Source of the DNA: Cryptomeria japonica
Taxonomy: Eukaryota; Streptophyta; Pinopsida; Cupressales; Cupressaceae
DNA: 64,000 bases
Assembly (NCBI RefSeq): GCF_030272615.1
Contig: NC_081412.1
Coordinates: 544,066,370-544,130,369, forward strand
Direction of reading: 5' to 3'
In this document: positions 23,311-33,180 of the stretch, in pieces
Layout of the letters: every line of letters begins with the position of its first letter
Position numbering within the stretch: the first letter of the stretch is position 1
The notes under the pieces: model-generated
The model's input: only the letters and a program-made list of their open reading frames with translations
Databases searched by the model: none
What the model was told of the DNA's origin: nothing
Program-made: the position numbers and the translations under genes

Positions 23311-23333
23311 TCCCCCCCCCCCTCCCCCCCTCT
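23311..23333 (+). repeat. C-rich tract near the LTR end
   Basis: A run of about 12 C, one T, seven C and then TCTC lies about 25 bp from the LTR 3' end. The other strand is correspondingly G-rich and could form quadruplex structures. Long homopolymers may also vary in length through sequencing error. Confidence 0.7.
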
Positions 23334-23354
23334 CAGTGTTCATTGATTCCAACA

Positions 23355-24279
23355 TCCTCCCATGCAAATGGGGGTGCTATTTGTGGATTTTGTGGATCCC
23401 CCTTGTACTCTTTTTTCTTGCTTATAGCTGGAGGCTTTTATGATTTTCTTTTGTTATATATTTGGGAGCCATGCTAAAATCCAGTGCTTTTTCTTTGGGG
23501 AGCTTATTAACAACCCATGGTGTGGCTATTATAGGTTATGGGATCCTTGTGAAAACCCTTGTTCTTCTGTACTAGAGAAAATTTAAGGGAGCCTTTTCAA
23601 AACCCTTGTTTATTCTAATGATGGGGTATGCTCATTTATTTTTATATCTTTTGACTCTTGGATCTCTTTATGATGAGGGTTATTTTGTCCCTCTCTTTCT
23701 TGGTTCCATGGCTTTGATTGTTGTGCTCCATTTTCTGCATCTTGGGGTTACTTTGGTTTTTCCTATTGAGGTGGTCCTATCTTCTATGGAGGGGGAGATG
23801 GATGTGGATGGAGGTGACCTCTCTCCTATTCAGGTGGACTTGGATTCTAATAGATATGCCTAGAAGTGTTGTTGAGGGGTTCAAGAAGCCCTGTCATTTG
23901 GTTGTAAGGGAGTTGTTGATGACATTTTTTCTATCTTCTTCCATTTATATCCTTTAGAGGTGGAGACATTGAAAATTTTGTTTCTCATAGTGGTGATCAC
24001 TCTCAAGGAGAAGGTTATGAGAGCCTGGATATAACCCATGATTATGGATGAGGGAGCCTTCTTCCCTATGTTCATGTTTATCTAAAATATTGAAGGGTGG
24101 CTTAGGCCTTCTTCTTTTGCAAACAGTTTTGTAATTCTTATTTTATATTATTAGGTTGTGGTTGGGTTGTTATATGTTTATGTTATATCTTTCTACAACA
24201 TTTCTTGGTTGGTTTAGGATTCATGAAAAATATGAGGGTTTCAAGTCCCTTCAAAACTTGTTTTATCCTTAATAAAAAA
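23355..24279 (+). mobile_element. LINE 3'-end fragment
   Basis: The stretch ends GGGTTTCAAGTCCCTTC then AAAACTTG...CCTTAATAAAAAA. This matches closely in layout the full-length LINE 3' end (GGGTCCCTT, AAAACCTG, TTAATCAAAAA at about 19530-19567). Upstream is T-rich with a short frame (23606-23863) and no clear domain. It probably represents the terminal part of a related LINE, but the 5' boundary is not defined. Confidence 0.5.
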
Positions 24280-24329
24280 CATAGGTAAAATCTAGGTGTG
24301 AAATATTTTGTAACATCCATCCAAGGTGA

Positions 24330-24720
24330 ATAATATCATCAACAATAGGGTTTCATATTTCTATTTGTCAGGGAACTTTTTCCTATTATACCCACTTTGT
24401 AGCCTCGATACACCTTCGCCCACCTTGAAGAATCACTTAAATTCCTCTTTAGAAGAACCCTCCGACTTCTGTAGGAAGGTTATTCCATCTTGAAGAAGCC
24501 TAGTAATGGAAATAATCAAATCTAACATGACTCTAAAGGTGACCTTTCCAATCTTCACCACCTCCTTTTTTGAGGCCTGGGCAAAGTTCTTTGAGAGTTC
24601 TAGATCAAAACCCTACATGCCTTCAACATAACTATCCAAGTTCCCTTTAACCACTTTATGCCATGTAGTGTCAATTTTCTCTTGAATTATTCACATGTAT
24701 CAGGTTCCATTTGAATTAAG
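24330..24720 (-). pseudogene. Possible third ORF3-like segment downstream of RNase H
   Basis: A minus-strand frame reads TTWHKVVKGNLDSYVEGM, FDLELSKNFAQASKKEVVK, KVTFRVMLDLIISITRLLQ and DGITFLQKSEG. The spacing of F-A, V-x-(L/I), L-I-x-x-(V/I) and G-x-x-F resembles the N-terminal part of the ORF3 domain in the full-length LINE. It lies about 240-630 bp after RNase H. Similarity is weak and judged by eye. The stretch between (24721-24959) is hydrophobic in one frame and unassigned. Confidence 0.35.
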
Positions 24721-24959
24721 TCCCCCCAATCTCAAACATAAAGAGATTTGGAGAAGAAATGAGATGGGTAATGGAGAAGATAACACACAACACATTCGAA
24801 GAAAAGGGAAAGTGACATTGGTTTTCAAAAAAGACACCCACCACCAAAGTTGAAAATGGCTAGCCAAAAGAGCGGTGAATAAAATTATTAAAGAAAATAT
24901 TTCATTATACTCCATTAAATTTTTTGTCCTCGAAGATCACCGCTAAACCAAATCTAGAA

Positions 24960-25365
24960 TATCATAGATATTTGTCTAGATTTTTAAATCCTTGATAAAT
25001 GGTCCTATTGAGGCCAACTTGTTTGCAACTTTATTTCCTTTCATTCTCGTGTAACAAGGGTGGATGTGGTTAATTCTTCAAATGAAGGTCTTACACTTGG
25101 CCACCAAGTCTTCACACTTTGAGTTTAGAGTAGCTTCATTCTTAAGAAATAGGATGGTGTTTCTTGAATCACCTTCTATTATGATTCAATTGTAATTTAT
25201 TTCATTCATAATAATTAGGTTGTAACAGATGGTAACCACCTCTGCAAATATTAATATTTGTGAGCTCAAGTTGGCCACATTCGCCAACACAATATTAACC
25301 CTATGGTTGTGGATGATACCATCCTAAACCACTGAACTTGGGTTTCCTTTCAATGAGCCTTAAGG
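24960..25365 (-). pseudogene. LINE RNase H domain (minus strand)
   Basis: Motifs in order are SLKGNPSS, DGIIHNHR, IIIEGDSRNTILFLKNEAT and NKVANKLASIGP. These match the RNase H blocks D-G-x-x-KGNP, EGDS and VA(D)xLAxxG, with the last Asp apparently Asn. In-frame TAGs are present. Confidence 0.65.
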
Positions 25366-26254
25366 GAGAAAAAAAAAATTAATCTAAACATATGAAAATA
25401 TTCTATTTCCTTTCAATAGTTGCAAGAATAATGTGTTGATAAAATAGACTTTTCTATGGCTCTTCTTCTATAACAACTCTAATCCATGTTTAGCACTTGT
25501 TTGAATACAATGTAACCATGTAGTAGGATTATGTACACAAAATTATCATGAACCAATTTGAGTGTTAAAGGTGTTAAATAATTTTATTTAAATATTCATA
25601 ATATTTTTAATTTAGGCATTCAACATGAGGATTAATGCAAATGGGAAGCTAGTAATATATATTTCACAACTTGGATATTGATTACCAACAAAAAAAATGT
25701 TTCACTAAGCACAATTTTTTATTTTTGGGTTAATGGGGAATTTTTTTCACATACTAGAAAGGGGAACTCATAGCCTAAAGGGGGTACCCAAGTAACAAAT
25801 TTTTTTCTCATGTTTTAACAAATTCCACTTTATAGGAATCCATTGATGAGTAGGGTCCATTCACACCACAAGAATTTTTTAAGATGCAATAACTTTGAAT
25901 CACAAATAAAATGATAAATATTAAGGCCACCCATCACATTATTAATCTCCTCTTCAAAAATTTTAAGAAAGAGCATAATATCATCAAAAAAATAAAAATC
26001 AAGCCCAATTATATTGTTTGAAATAAAAGATACCCTTGATCATGTTAATTTAAATATTCTTTTATATCAAAGAGAAAGAGCATTAGGAGTAATTTAACAT
26101 GGAGAAAAGGTGACAAAGGATAACACTTTTTGGTTCAGAACTTTAGGGGTAATGGGCTTGTCAATAATTTATTTATAACTATAGAAGTATTTACATCTTT
26201 TAATTACATTCAAACACGTTTATAAGTTTTTGAAACAAAAGAAAACCATTGTAA
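25366..26254 (-). pseudogene. LINE reverse transcriptase, second half, and decayed linker
   Basis: Minus-strand reading gives a degenerate 'ING..F..RGLRQGCPLSPF' block with CYPLSPFL intact near 26130. A DD-box-like region (FIFLMILCSFLK, where FADDxLLF would be) and EEEINNVMGGLNIYHF follow. From about 25740 to 25366 the sequence is AT-rich and no longer alignable by eye. Confidence 0.5.
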
Positions 26255-26267
26255 CATTTTTCAAGGA
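26255..26267 (+). repeat. Target-site duplication of the 1.6-kb retroposon, left copy
   Basis: CATTTTTCAAGGA matches 27901-27913 at 12 of 13 positions. LINE RT coding sequence reads continuously in logic across the two flanks when the insertion is removed. Confidence 0.65.
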
Positions 26268-27900
26268 TAAGAGAAAATTCAAAGAGAAATAACAATGGTA
26301 GATAGAAGAGGAGGCAACAAAAGAGGAAGGTTTTCTAGAGAAGACAAATATGGGGATGGTGAGGCAGCTAAAGATGAATTAGATCAAGGTGCTCTTGTTG
26401 GTGAGGTTGTTGTGAGAGGATTTATCATCACTCTTTTTTTGTTTATCTTTTCTTTAATGGGGTTGTTTTCCTCAAATAGAGAAGGGGTGTTTTTGTCTAT
26501 TACCTCTTAATTTTTGGTAGGGGATGCTAGGCCCCTTTTCTTTTGTGTGGTGGTATGGAAGGCTTGAAGGAGGATAGGATGGGTTTTTCCTATCTCTTTT
26601 GTTCCTTACTTGTGTTGCTTGCGAGGATTGTGGTAGATTTGGCAAGGATGGACGATAGAGATGAGGTGTTTTGTGTAAACCTTACATCTTGTGTTTCCTT
26701 CCCTACCTTCTTATGTTGGGTAATTGAAAGTGTTTCCTACAAAATCTAGGTGAGTATGTTTTCCCTATTCTCTCTTTCAAGAGATTTTTTCTCTCCTTTG
26801 TTGCCTTCTTTGTTATTTTACTTTGAAGGTGCAGGGTCTGTCTCCACAGGCTATGTTATCTACCTCTGATGATGGAGGTTTGTTTACATAGTACTCATTG
26901 ATCTCTTTTTTGGAAAGAGTACTAGTGGTGTTGACTTCTCTACTTTCCTTGGGTCTCCATTGGTGGTTCATTTTGTAGACTATTTTCCATTTTGATTTTG
27001 TGTCTAGTTTAGGGGAGGTTGCTAATTGTTTTTATTTTTGGTACTACTATTAGGCACTTTGCAAGAATAAGGGATACCTTCCTCTCTCACCTTTCCATGG
27101 TGGTCATTGTGAGGTGGACTTGGCAGTTTGGCCCTTCTTAGAAGATTATTTTTTTGATAGTGGGCCTATTGCGGTGGACCTAGTTGATGTGGTTGTATTT
27201 GATCTTGTCTAAAGGTTGTTAGGCTCCTTCAGATCCCTTTTCATTCCTATGCAAATGATGGTTCATAGTGGTCTCATTAGTATAATGTTTTAGGGTACTT
27301 TTTAAAACCTAATGTGTCTCAGTGGTATTGTAGATGATAGATCTATTGAGGTGGTTTCTTTATTTGCAAGGATATCTATGAGTACAAGGTTTACAGATTG
27401 TTTTAAAAAGCCTTTGAGATTTCTTGCACTAGTCCATTCTTTGGGTATGTTATTTAATGTTCTACTTGAATGGATAGGCAATTTTACATGCACAAGGTTT
27501 CTTTCTACCTCTAGATGTTTATGTCTTCGTTCATTTTGTAATTTGATCTTGCTTCAAGTTGGTCATTCAGGGGAAAGATTGTGGAAAACCTTTCAAAATT
27601 CATATTTTGTTGACTCTACCCTTGGCTATTTTTGTTCTAGCTCAAGGGTTTTTTCCAAGAAGACAGTTTGGGGTTCTTTCATAAACTCCTCTATTTTGAT
27701 CAAGTGGTTTTCTTGTGATGGGACCCTTGTTCTCATCAATTATTTGATCCAATCAAAATCCTCTTCTCAAAAGAGGGTTGTATCATTTTTTGGTTTCTTT
27801 TGGTCTCAATGGTCTTACACCTTGTGAATTCCTCCCTTTTGTGCACCTACATGGTAGTTTTGTAATGGTTCAAGCCTCTCCTAATTTTATCTAATCAAAA
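26268..27900 (+). mobile_element. 1.6-kb retroposon of unknown family with 13-bp duplications
   Basis: The unit interrupts a minus-strand LINE RT between motif A and the CPLSPFL motif. It is flanked by CATTTTTCAAGGA (26255-26267) and CATATTTCAAGGA (27901-27913), a 13-bp duplication with one mismatch. Its 3' end, TTTTATCTAATCAAAA, resembles the LINE tails in this window (TTAATCAAAAA; CCTTAATAAAAA). A short plus ORF near its 5' end (26295-26510) starts MVDRRGGNKRGRFSRED and then becomes hydrophobic. The rest is T-rich with no domain I recognise. It could be a LINE-mobilised non-autonomous element or a heavily deleted LINE. Confidence 0.6.
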
Positions 27901-27913
27901 CATATTTCAAGGA
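27901..27913 (+). repeat. Target-site duplication of the 1.6-kb retroposon, right copy
   Basis: CATATTTCAAGGA matches the left copy with one mismatch. Confidence 0.65.
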
Positions 27914-28800
27914 AAAAATCCAATGCATTCTATTGCAAGCTTTATCAAAATAAATCTTAACTAGAAGGACTTTTTTTACTCATTATTTCATGAGCTCAAT
28001 AGTCTCCATGGATGCTAGGATAAGATTATCTAGAATAAACGTTAGTTTGTTTCAGTCTAACTATCCAATTTTATATATGTTTAATCCTTATATCTATGGA
28101 TTTAATAATAGTTTTATAAGATGTACTAAAAAATGTAATATGATACCATCTAGAGATAGTCTTCATTTCTCCACTTCAAAAGTATTTTAATTAGGTTTAT
28201 TAAAAATTAGGCCCTAAAGAAGCTTTCTTCAAATATTTAAAATATACTTTAATATATTGACATACTATTTTGATGGAATTGAACAAAAAGACCATCAACC
28301 CTAGGGCTTTTGTTTAATATAATTAAAAAAATAACTTGTTTTAATTCCTTCATAGATGGATCACACTCTAAAAAATTACAAAAAATTAGTATCCACCTTT
28401 TGGGGAATATGGTCTTTAATAACATATTATTGTATTAACTATGTTTTTTATTTATTGAGAAAATTTTATATGAAGCTTCACCTAATAATTTTGAAATTAC
28501 ACTTTAATCTCTTCTAGATTCATATGAATATAAATTGAACAATCTTGAATTGCATTAATATGATAATTTTTATGTTTATAAGTTTAAATATTTAATAATT
28601 ATTTGGAAAATTTGTCACTATCCTTAAACCAATGTAATCTACTTCGAATTTTAGCTCCTTGTCCTCTAGAAATATCATGTTTATAAAGTTGGGATTCTAA
28701 AGTGATTATACAAGCTTGCAAAATTGATATCTTTTGGATTTGAATTAAGAAATTTTATAGCATGTTCTATCTTTCCTTGAAGGGATTTTTTCTTACATTT
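27914..28800 (-). pseudogene. LINE reverse transcriptase, N-terminal half
   Basis: Decayed minus-strand motifs are GKIEHAIKFLNSNPKDINFA, RGQGAKIRSRLHWFKDSDKF (the usual segment before 'TKFF'), CDPSMKELKQVIF followed by VDGLFVQFHQN (degenerate PGPDGF region), a FRPISL-like stretch near 28100, and FDKACNRMHW (motif A region, normally KAYDRVDW). Multiple frame changes occur. It breaks at 27913, where the retroposon duplication begins. Confidence 0.6.
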
Positions 28801-28879
28801 TTACTTCCAAACCAATCTGTCACCCAAAGAATTTAAGAATTCAACACATTGTGAAATATCATAGTGCAACAAATCCCTA

Positions 28880-29775
28880 TATTAACCTTTTAAATGTATC
28901 AAGGGCTCCATCCTCAGACTTCAAAAAATAAATCCAATAATTTTGTGAGTAATCATCTATGAAAGTAATAAAGCATGATGACTTACCCAAACTCTTTGTC
29001 TATATAGGACTACAAATATTTGATTGAATCAATTGAAGTGGGTAATGGGCCCTCCATGATTTTCCCTGAGAGAATGATTCCCTTGCATGTTTTTCTTTAG
29101 CACACCCCTCACAAGGATATTTGTGTTCTTGAGCCTTAGGCAACCCAAAAAAAAAAAGATTTTGATGTAAGAAACTTCAAGGTATGAAAATTGAAATGTC
29201 CATACCTGAGATGTTGTGCAACCAACTTTTATCCTCATATGCCATATGAAAAACAATGGTTGCTATGTTCACCAAACTTCAATAGGAAAACCCTATTCCT
29301 TGACATGGTAACTACTATAAGCACACAATTGCCTTGATTTTCTTATCATAAATTGTACATTTCTAGTTTTCAAACACAACCTTATAGTTATTTTCACACA
29401 ATTGTCTAACACATAGTAAGTTATGCTTTAATTGTGGAGTATAACTTTTTTTTCTTGAACACTTTTCATTCCTTCCTTTGTATGGACATCAATGGCTCCT
29501 TTTGTTGCAATGTTCGATGTGCTATCATCACCACACATAATCTTGGATTTAAAACTTCCATCTATTTTAAAATACAACTCTTCATTACTAGGCATGTAGC
29601 TAGAGAACCCTGAATCTAAATTTACAAAACATTTTTTACTTAAATTTTAGCTTTGCCATAAGATATAAATAAATTACTTGAAGAAGCATCTTCACCCTTT
29701 TGAACATAATTGACATTTTCATTGTTGTTATCTTATTTTAATTTGAAATCTCTTTCAACATGTCCATACCTATTA
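28880..29775 (-). pseudogene. Copia zinc knuckle, protease and integrase N-terminus, decayed
   Basis: Minus-strand reading gives CNRYGHVERDFKLK (zinc knuckle with its last Cys replaced by Phe), DSGFSSYM (protease active-site region), YTPQLKHNLL, EGCAKEKHARESF (GAG pre-integrase), SLGKSS, FITFIDDYSQNYWIYFLK and EDGALDTFK. The blocks are nearly those at 45719-46100. It ends abruptly before the integrase catalytic core is complete. Confidence 0.8.
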
Positions 29776-29780
29776 CAATA
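29776..29780 (+). repeat. CAATA target-site duplication, left copy
   Basis: CAATA precedes the LTR terminus TGACG at 29781 and recurs at 33176-33180 after CATCA. Removing the insertion rejoins the copia zinc-knuckle region. Confidence 0.85.
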
Positions 29781-30676
29781 TGACGTAGTCAAGGCAGGGA
29801 GATCCAATGAAGGACAACCCAACCTTGCAGCTAAACACATAAATCATGCAAAGCATACTGATAATCAGTATCAAGGTGTCAAAAATAGCAGAAAGAGCAA
29901 TCGGTAACAACACATAAGACATAACTGGTAAATAATGTGAATGAATCATATTACAATCTAGAAAATTATACATACCACATGGTGGATCATAGTCTAGGAT
30001 ACAAACAATGCTTACAATGCAATTACAAGATCTGCAAATCATCCTTATAACAAATCAGCCTTTGGTAACAGACTGCTAGTTCTATCCTAATTGAGACCTC
30101 AGCCTTCCAACCTTAGTCCTACCGGATCGGAATAAAGTCGATTCTATATCTTCGATCTGTCTTAATTCTCTGTCTTCAATCTTCTAACTTCCCCGATGTC
30201 TTCAAATGATTCACAAGCTTCTATATATATAACACCCAAAAATAATTACAACTTAATCAAGTCGGCCCAAAGACCAACCGGTTCATGAAACGTCCAACGG
30301 TAACATCTTAGCTCAATCACTTAAGAACAATCACAAAATGATGCACCGACCTCTGGGAATACCGGCTAAGGCCCAAAAGAACATCTCAAATGATCCACAA
30401 GTCATGGTGATCAACTGCAACCCAAAATCATCTTCGCTCAACATATAGCCATGCTAGCCAGTAAGAACATACCAACTGGGACAATATCAGAATCCACATC
30501 TTACCAGAAACAAGCCCAAAAGCTATGAAACTTGAACACAACAATTACCATGAACACAAGGGAAAAAAACTAAAACCATAATGCTAAACACTCAGGCATG
30601 AAGAATGCCATGCTCTCGAGCAATTCCACTAAAAAACTACCCAACTGGAAAGAACTAGACTAGTGCTCCTACATCA
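29781..30676 (-). repeat. TRIM-like element, LTR copy A (3' LTR in element orientation)
   Basis: Plus-strand ends are TGACGTAGTC and CTCCTACATCA. A TATA-like run (TATATATAT, 30221-30232 region, read on the minus strand) gives a candidate promoter. The minus-strand ORF 29773-30042 is part of the LTR and is not taken as a gene. Confidence 0.85.
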
Positions 30677-31022
30677 GACTCTCGGGATTAATTGAAAAGT
30701 GAGTCCCATAACTTTCTTAGGTTTTACAATCAATCAGTAGGTACTTACAACTCCCTCAGGGATTTGGCGATCTAACCACAACTTCTGGTTTCCTCTCCAC
30801 GGTGATCTACCAGTACAAAGTGTAGCCTACCTCAATCGATGATCTATTCAAGTCTCCACCCACTAACTGCCTCAAGCTCAAGCTCTAGGATCGATAGTCT
30901 ACCTGCAAACCTTTCTTTACCTCACACTCAACGATCTCAACAATTCCACAGGTTGCCTCAATCTTCTCTCCAACCAACCAGTGCATCACCGGGTCCTGCT
31001 CAAGCACTAAGTTCACAAACTA

Positions 31023-31034
31023 GCTCTGATACCA
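31023..31034 (-). other. Primer-binding site (perfect initiator-Met type)
   Basis: The minus strand reads TGGTATCAGAGC, two bases from the end of LTR copy B. The equivalent site beside LTR copy C reads TGGTATCAGAAT (32273-32284). Confidence 0.85.
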
Positions 31035-31036
31035 TT

Positions 31037-31926
31037 TGATGCAGTCAAGGTAGGCAGATCCAATGAAGGATAGCCCAACCCAGCAGCTAAACACATAAAT
31101 CATGCAAAACATACCGGTAACTGGTATCAAGGTGCCAAATACATCAAAAAGAACAACTAGTAAAAACACATAAGACATAACTGGTAAACAATGTGAATGA
31201 ATCTTATTACAATCAGGAAAATTATACATGTCACATGTTGGATCACATTCCATGATAAAGAAATGCTTACAATGCAATTACAAGATTCAAAAATCACCCT
31301 CATAACAAATCAGCCTACGATAATAGACTGTCAGTTCTATCCTAATTCGGACCTCAGCGTTCGCTCCTCAGTCCTACCGGATCAAAATCCGACTGGTTCT
31401 ACATCTTCTCTCAGTCTCAATACTCTATCTTCAATCTTCTAACTTCTCTGATGTCTTCAAATGATTCAAAAGCTTCCATATATATCACCCACAAATGATT
31501 GCAACTTAATCAAGTTGGCCCAAAGACCAACGGGTTCATGAAACATGCAACGGTAACATGTCAGATCAATCACTTAAGAACAATCATAAAATGATGCACT
31601 CACCTCTAAGAATATCGAGAAAGGCCTGAAGCAACACCTCAAATGATCTGCAAGTCATGGAGATCAATTGCAACCTGAAATCATCTCTACTCAACATACA
31701 ATCAGGCTAGCCGGGAAGAACACACCAACCAGGATAATACCAGAATTCACATATTACTAAAAACAAGGCCAAAAGCTATGAAAATCAAATAGAACAATGA
31801 CCATGAACATAGGGAATAAACCCAAAACCATAATGCTAAACACTCAAACATGAAGAAATGCCATGCTAGAGAAATTCCACTAAAAACTACCCAACCGGTA
31901 AGAACTAGACTAGTGATCCTGCTTTA
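31037..31926 (-). repeat. TRIM-like element, LTR copy B (middle)
   Basis: Starts TGATGCAGTCAAGG on the plus strand. The other end is mutated (CCTGCTTTA in place of CCT(A/G)CATCA). It is adjacent to a perfect primer-binding site at 31023-31034. Confidence 0.85.
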
Positions 31927-32286
31927 GACTCTTGGGGTTAATTGAAAAGTAAGTCCCATAACTTACTTTGGTTTAGAAATCAATCAATAGGTACTTACAA
32001 CTGCCTTAGGGATTTGGCGATCTAACCACATCTTCCGGTTGCCTTTCCATGGTGATATACTAGTACAAATTGCAGCCTACCTCAATTAGTGATCTGTTCA
32101 AGTCTCCACCCACTAACTGCCTCAAGATCAAGCTCTAGGATCAATGGTCTACCTACAAACCTTGCGTTGCCTCACACTTGGTGAGCTCAACAAGTTCACA
32201 AGTTGTCTCAATATTCTCTCCAACCAATCGGTGCATAACCAGGTCCTCCTCAAGTAACAGGTTCATGAATAAATTCTGATACCATT

Positions 32287-33175
32287 TGACACAGTCGAGG
32301 AAGGGAGATCCAATGAAGCATGAACCAATCTTGCAGCTAAACACATAAATCATGCAAATAATACCGGTAACTGGTATGAAGGTGCCAAAAATAGCAGAAA
32401 GAACAATTGGTAACAACACATAAGACATAACCGGTAAACAATGTGAACGAATCTTATTACAATCTAGAAAATTATACATGTCACATGCTAGATCAAAGTC
32501 CAGGATACAAACAATTCTGACAATGCAATTACAAGATCTGCAGATCATCCTCATAACAAATTGGCCACGAGCAATAGATTGTCAATTCTATCATAATACG
32601 GACCTCGGCCTTTTGGCCTCAATCCTACCAGATTAGAATCCATCTGGTTCTACATCTTTGCTCAGTCTCAATGCTGTATCTTCAATCTTCTAACTTCTCT
32701 AATATATTCAAATGATTCACAAGCTTCCATATATATACTGCCCACAAATAATTACAACTTAATCAAGTCGGCCCAAAGACCAATGGGTTTGTGCAATGGT
32801 AACATGTCAGCTCAATCAATTAAGAACAATCACAAAATGATGCACTGACCTCCGAGAATACTAGCCAAAGCCCAAAGCAACACCTCGAATGATCCGTAAG
32901 TCATAGAGATCAACCGCAACCCAAAATCATCTTCGCTCAACATATAGCTAGGTTAGCCAGTAAGAACACACCAACCGCGACAATACCAAAATCCACATCT
33001 TACTACAAACAAGGCCAAAATCTATGAAACTCAAACACAACAACAACCCAGAACACAAGGGAATAAAATAAAAATCATATTGCTAAACACTCAAACATGA
33101 AGAAATGCCATGCTCTTGAGCAATTCCGCTGAAAATTGCCCAACCGGTAAGAACTAGACCTGTGCTCCTGCATCA
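32287..33175 (-). repeat. TRIM-like element, LTR copy C (5' LTR in element orientation)
   Basis: Plus-strand ends are TGACACAGTCGAGG and GCTCCTGCATCA. It is adjacent to a slightly mutated primer-binding site (32273-32284) and to the CAATA duplication at 33176-33180. Confidence 0.85.
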
Positions 33176-33180
33176 CAATA
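33176..33180 (+). repeat. CAATA target-site duplication, right copy
   Basis: Perfect match to 29776-29780 at the other boundary of the tandem TRIM-like element. Confidence 0.85.

Larger units (their letters stand above)
22248..23354 (+). mobile_element. LTR (1,107 bp), copia-type 3' end
   Basis: The LTR begins TGTTGG at 22248, four bases after a polypurine tract (AAAGGGGGA, 22237-22244), and ends CCAACA at 23354: a perfect 6-bp terminal inverted repeat. The right end (C-rich tract, CTCTCAGTGTTCATTGATT, CCAACA) resembles the ends of copia/Sirevirus-type plant LTRs. A TATA-like box lies at 22759-22768. No partner LTR is seen upstream, so it is either the 3' LTR of the split element or a solo LTR. 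Confidence 0.75.
24330..28800 (-). mobile_element. Decayed LINE on the minus strand, split by a retroposon
   Basis: Read leftward, LINE motifs appear in the correct order: pre-RT, RT first half (28800-27914), RT second half (26254-25700), RNase H (25365-24960) and an ORF3-like segment (24720-24330). The RT halves are separated by an insertion at 26268-27900 with 13-bp duplications. The stretch between RT and RNase H is shorter than in the full-length copy, indicating an internal deletion. Decay is heavy, with many stops and frame changes. Confidence 0.65.
29781..33175 (-). mobile_element. Tandem TRIM-like element: LTR-internal-LTR-internal-LTR
   Basis: Three LTR copies (29781-30676, 31037-31926, 32287-33175; 896, 890 and 889 bp) alternate with two non-coding internal regions of 360 bp each (30677-31036, 31927-32286). 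The whole unit is flanked by a perfect CAATA duplication. In minus orientation LTRs begin TGATGCAG and end CTGCATCA or variants, an 8-bp inverted repeat. Each internal region starts with an initiator-Met-type primer-binding site. The tiny internal region with no gag or pol fits a terminal-repeat retrotransposon in miniature, except that the LTRs are long. It inserted into the copia relic between gag and the zinc knuckle. Confidence 0.85.

Noticed and set aside
27312-27827. 171-codon plus-strand ORF as a gene
   Set aside because: No domain or bias; it lies in the T-rich 1.6-kb retroposon, where long frames arise from composition.
29773-32554. Three similar hydrophobic minus-strand ORFs as a gene family
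   Set aside because: They lie at equivalent places in the three LTR copies of the TRIM-like element; reported only as a low-interest observation.
29781-33175. CRISPR array or satellite explanation for the regular repeats
   Set aside because: The units have LTR ends, primer-binding sites and a target-site duplication; plant nuclear context and unit size rule out CRISPR.
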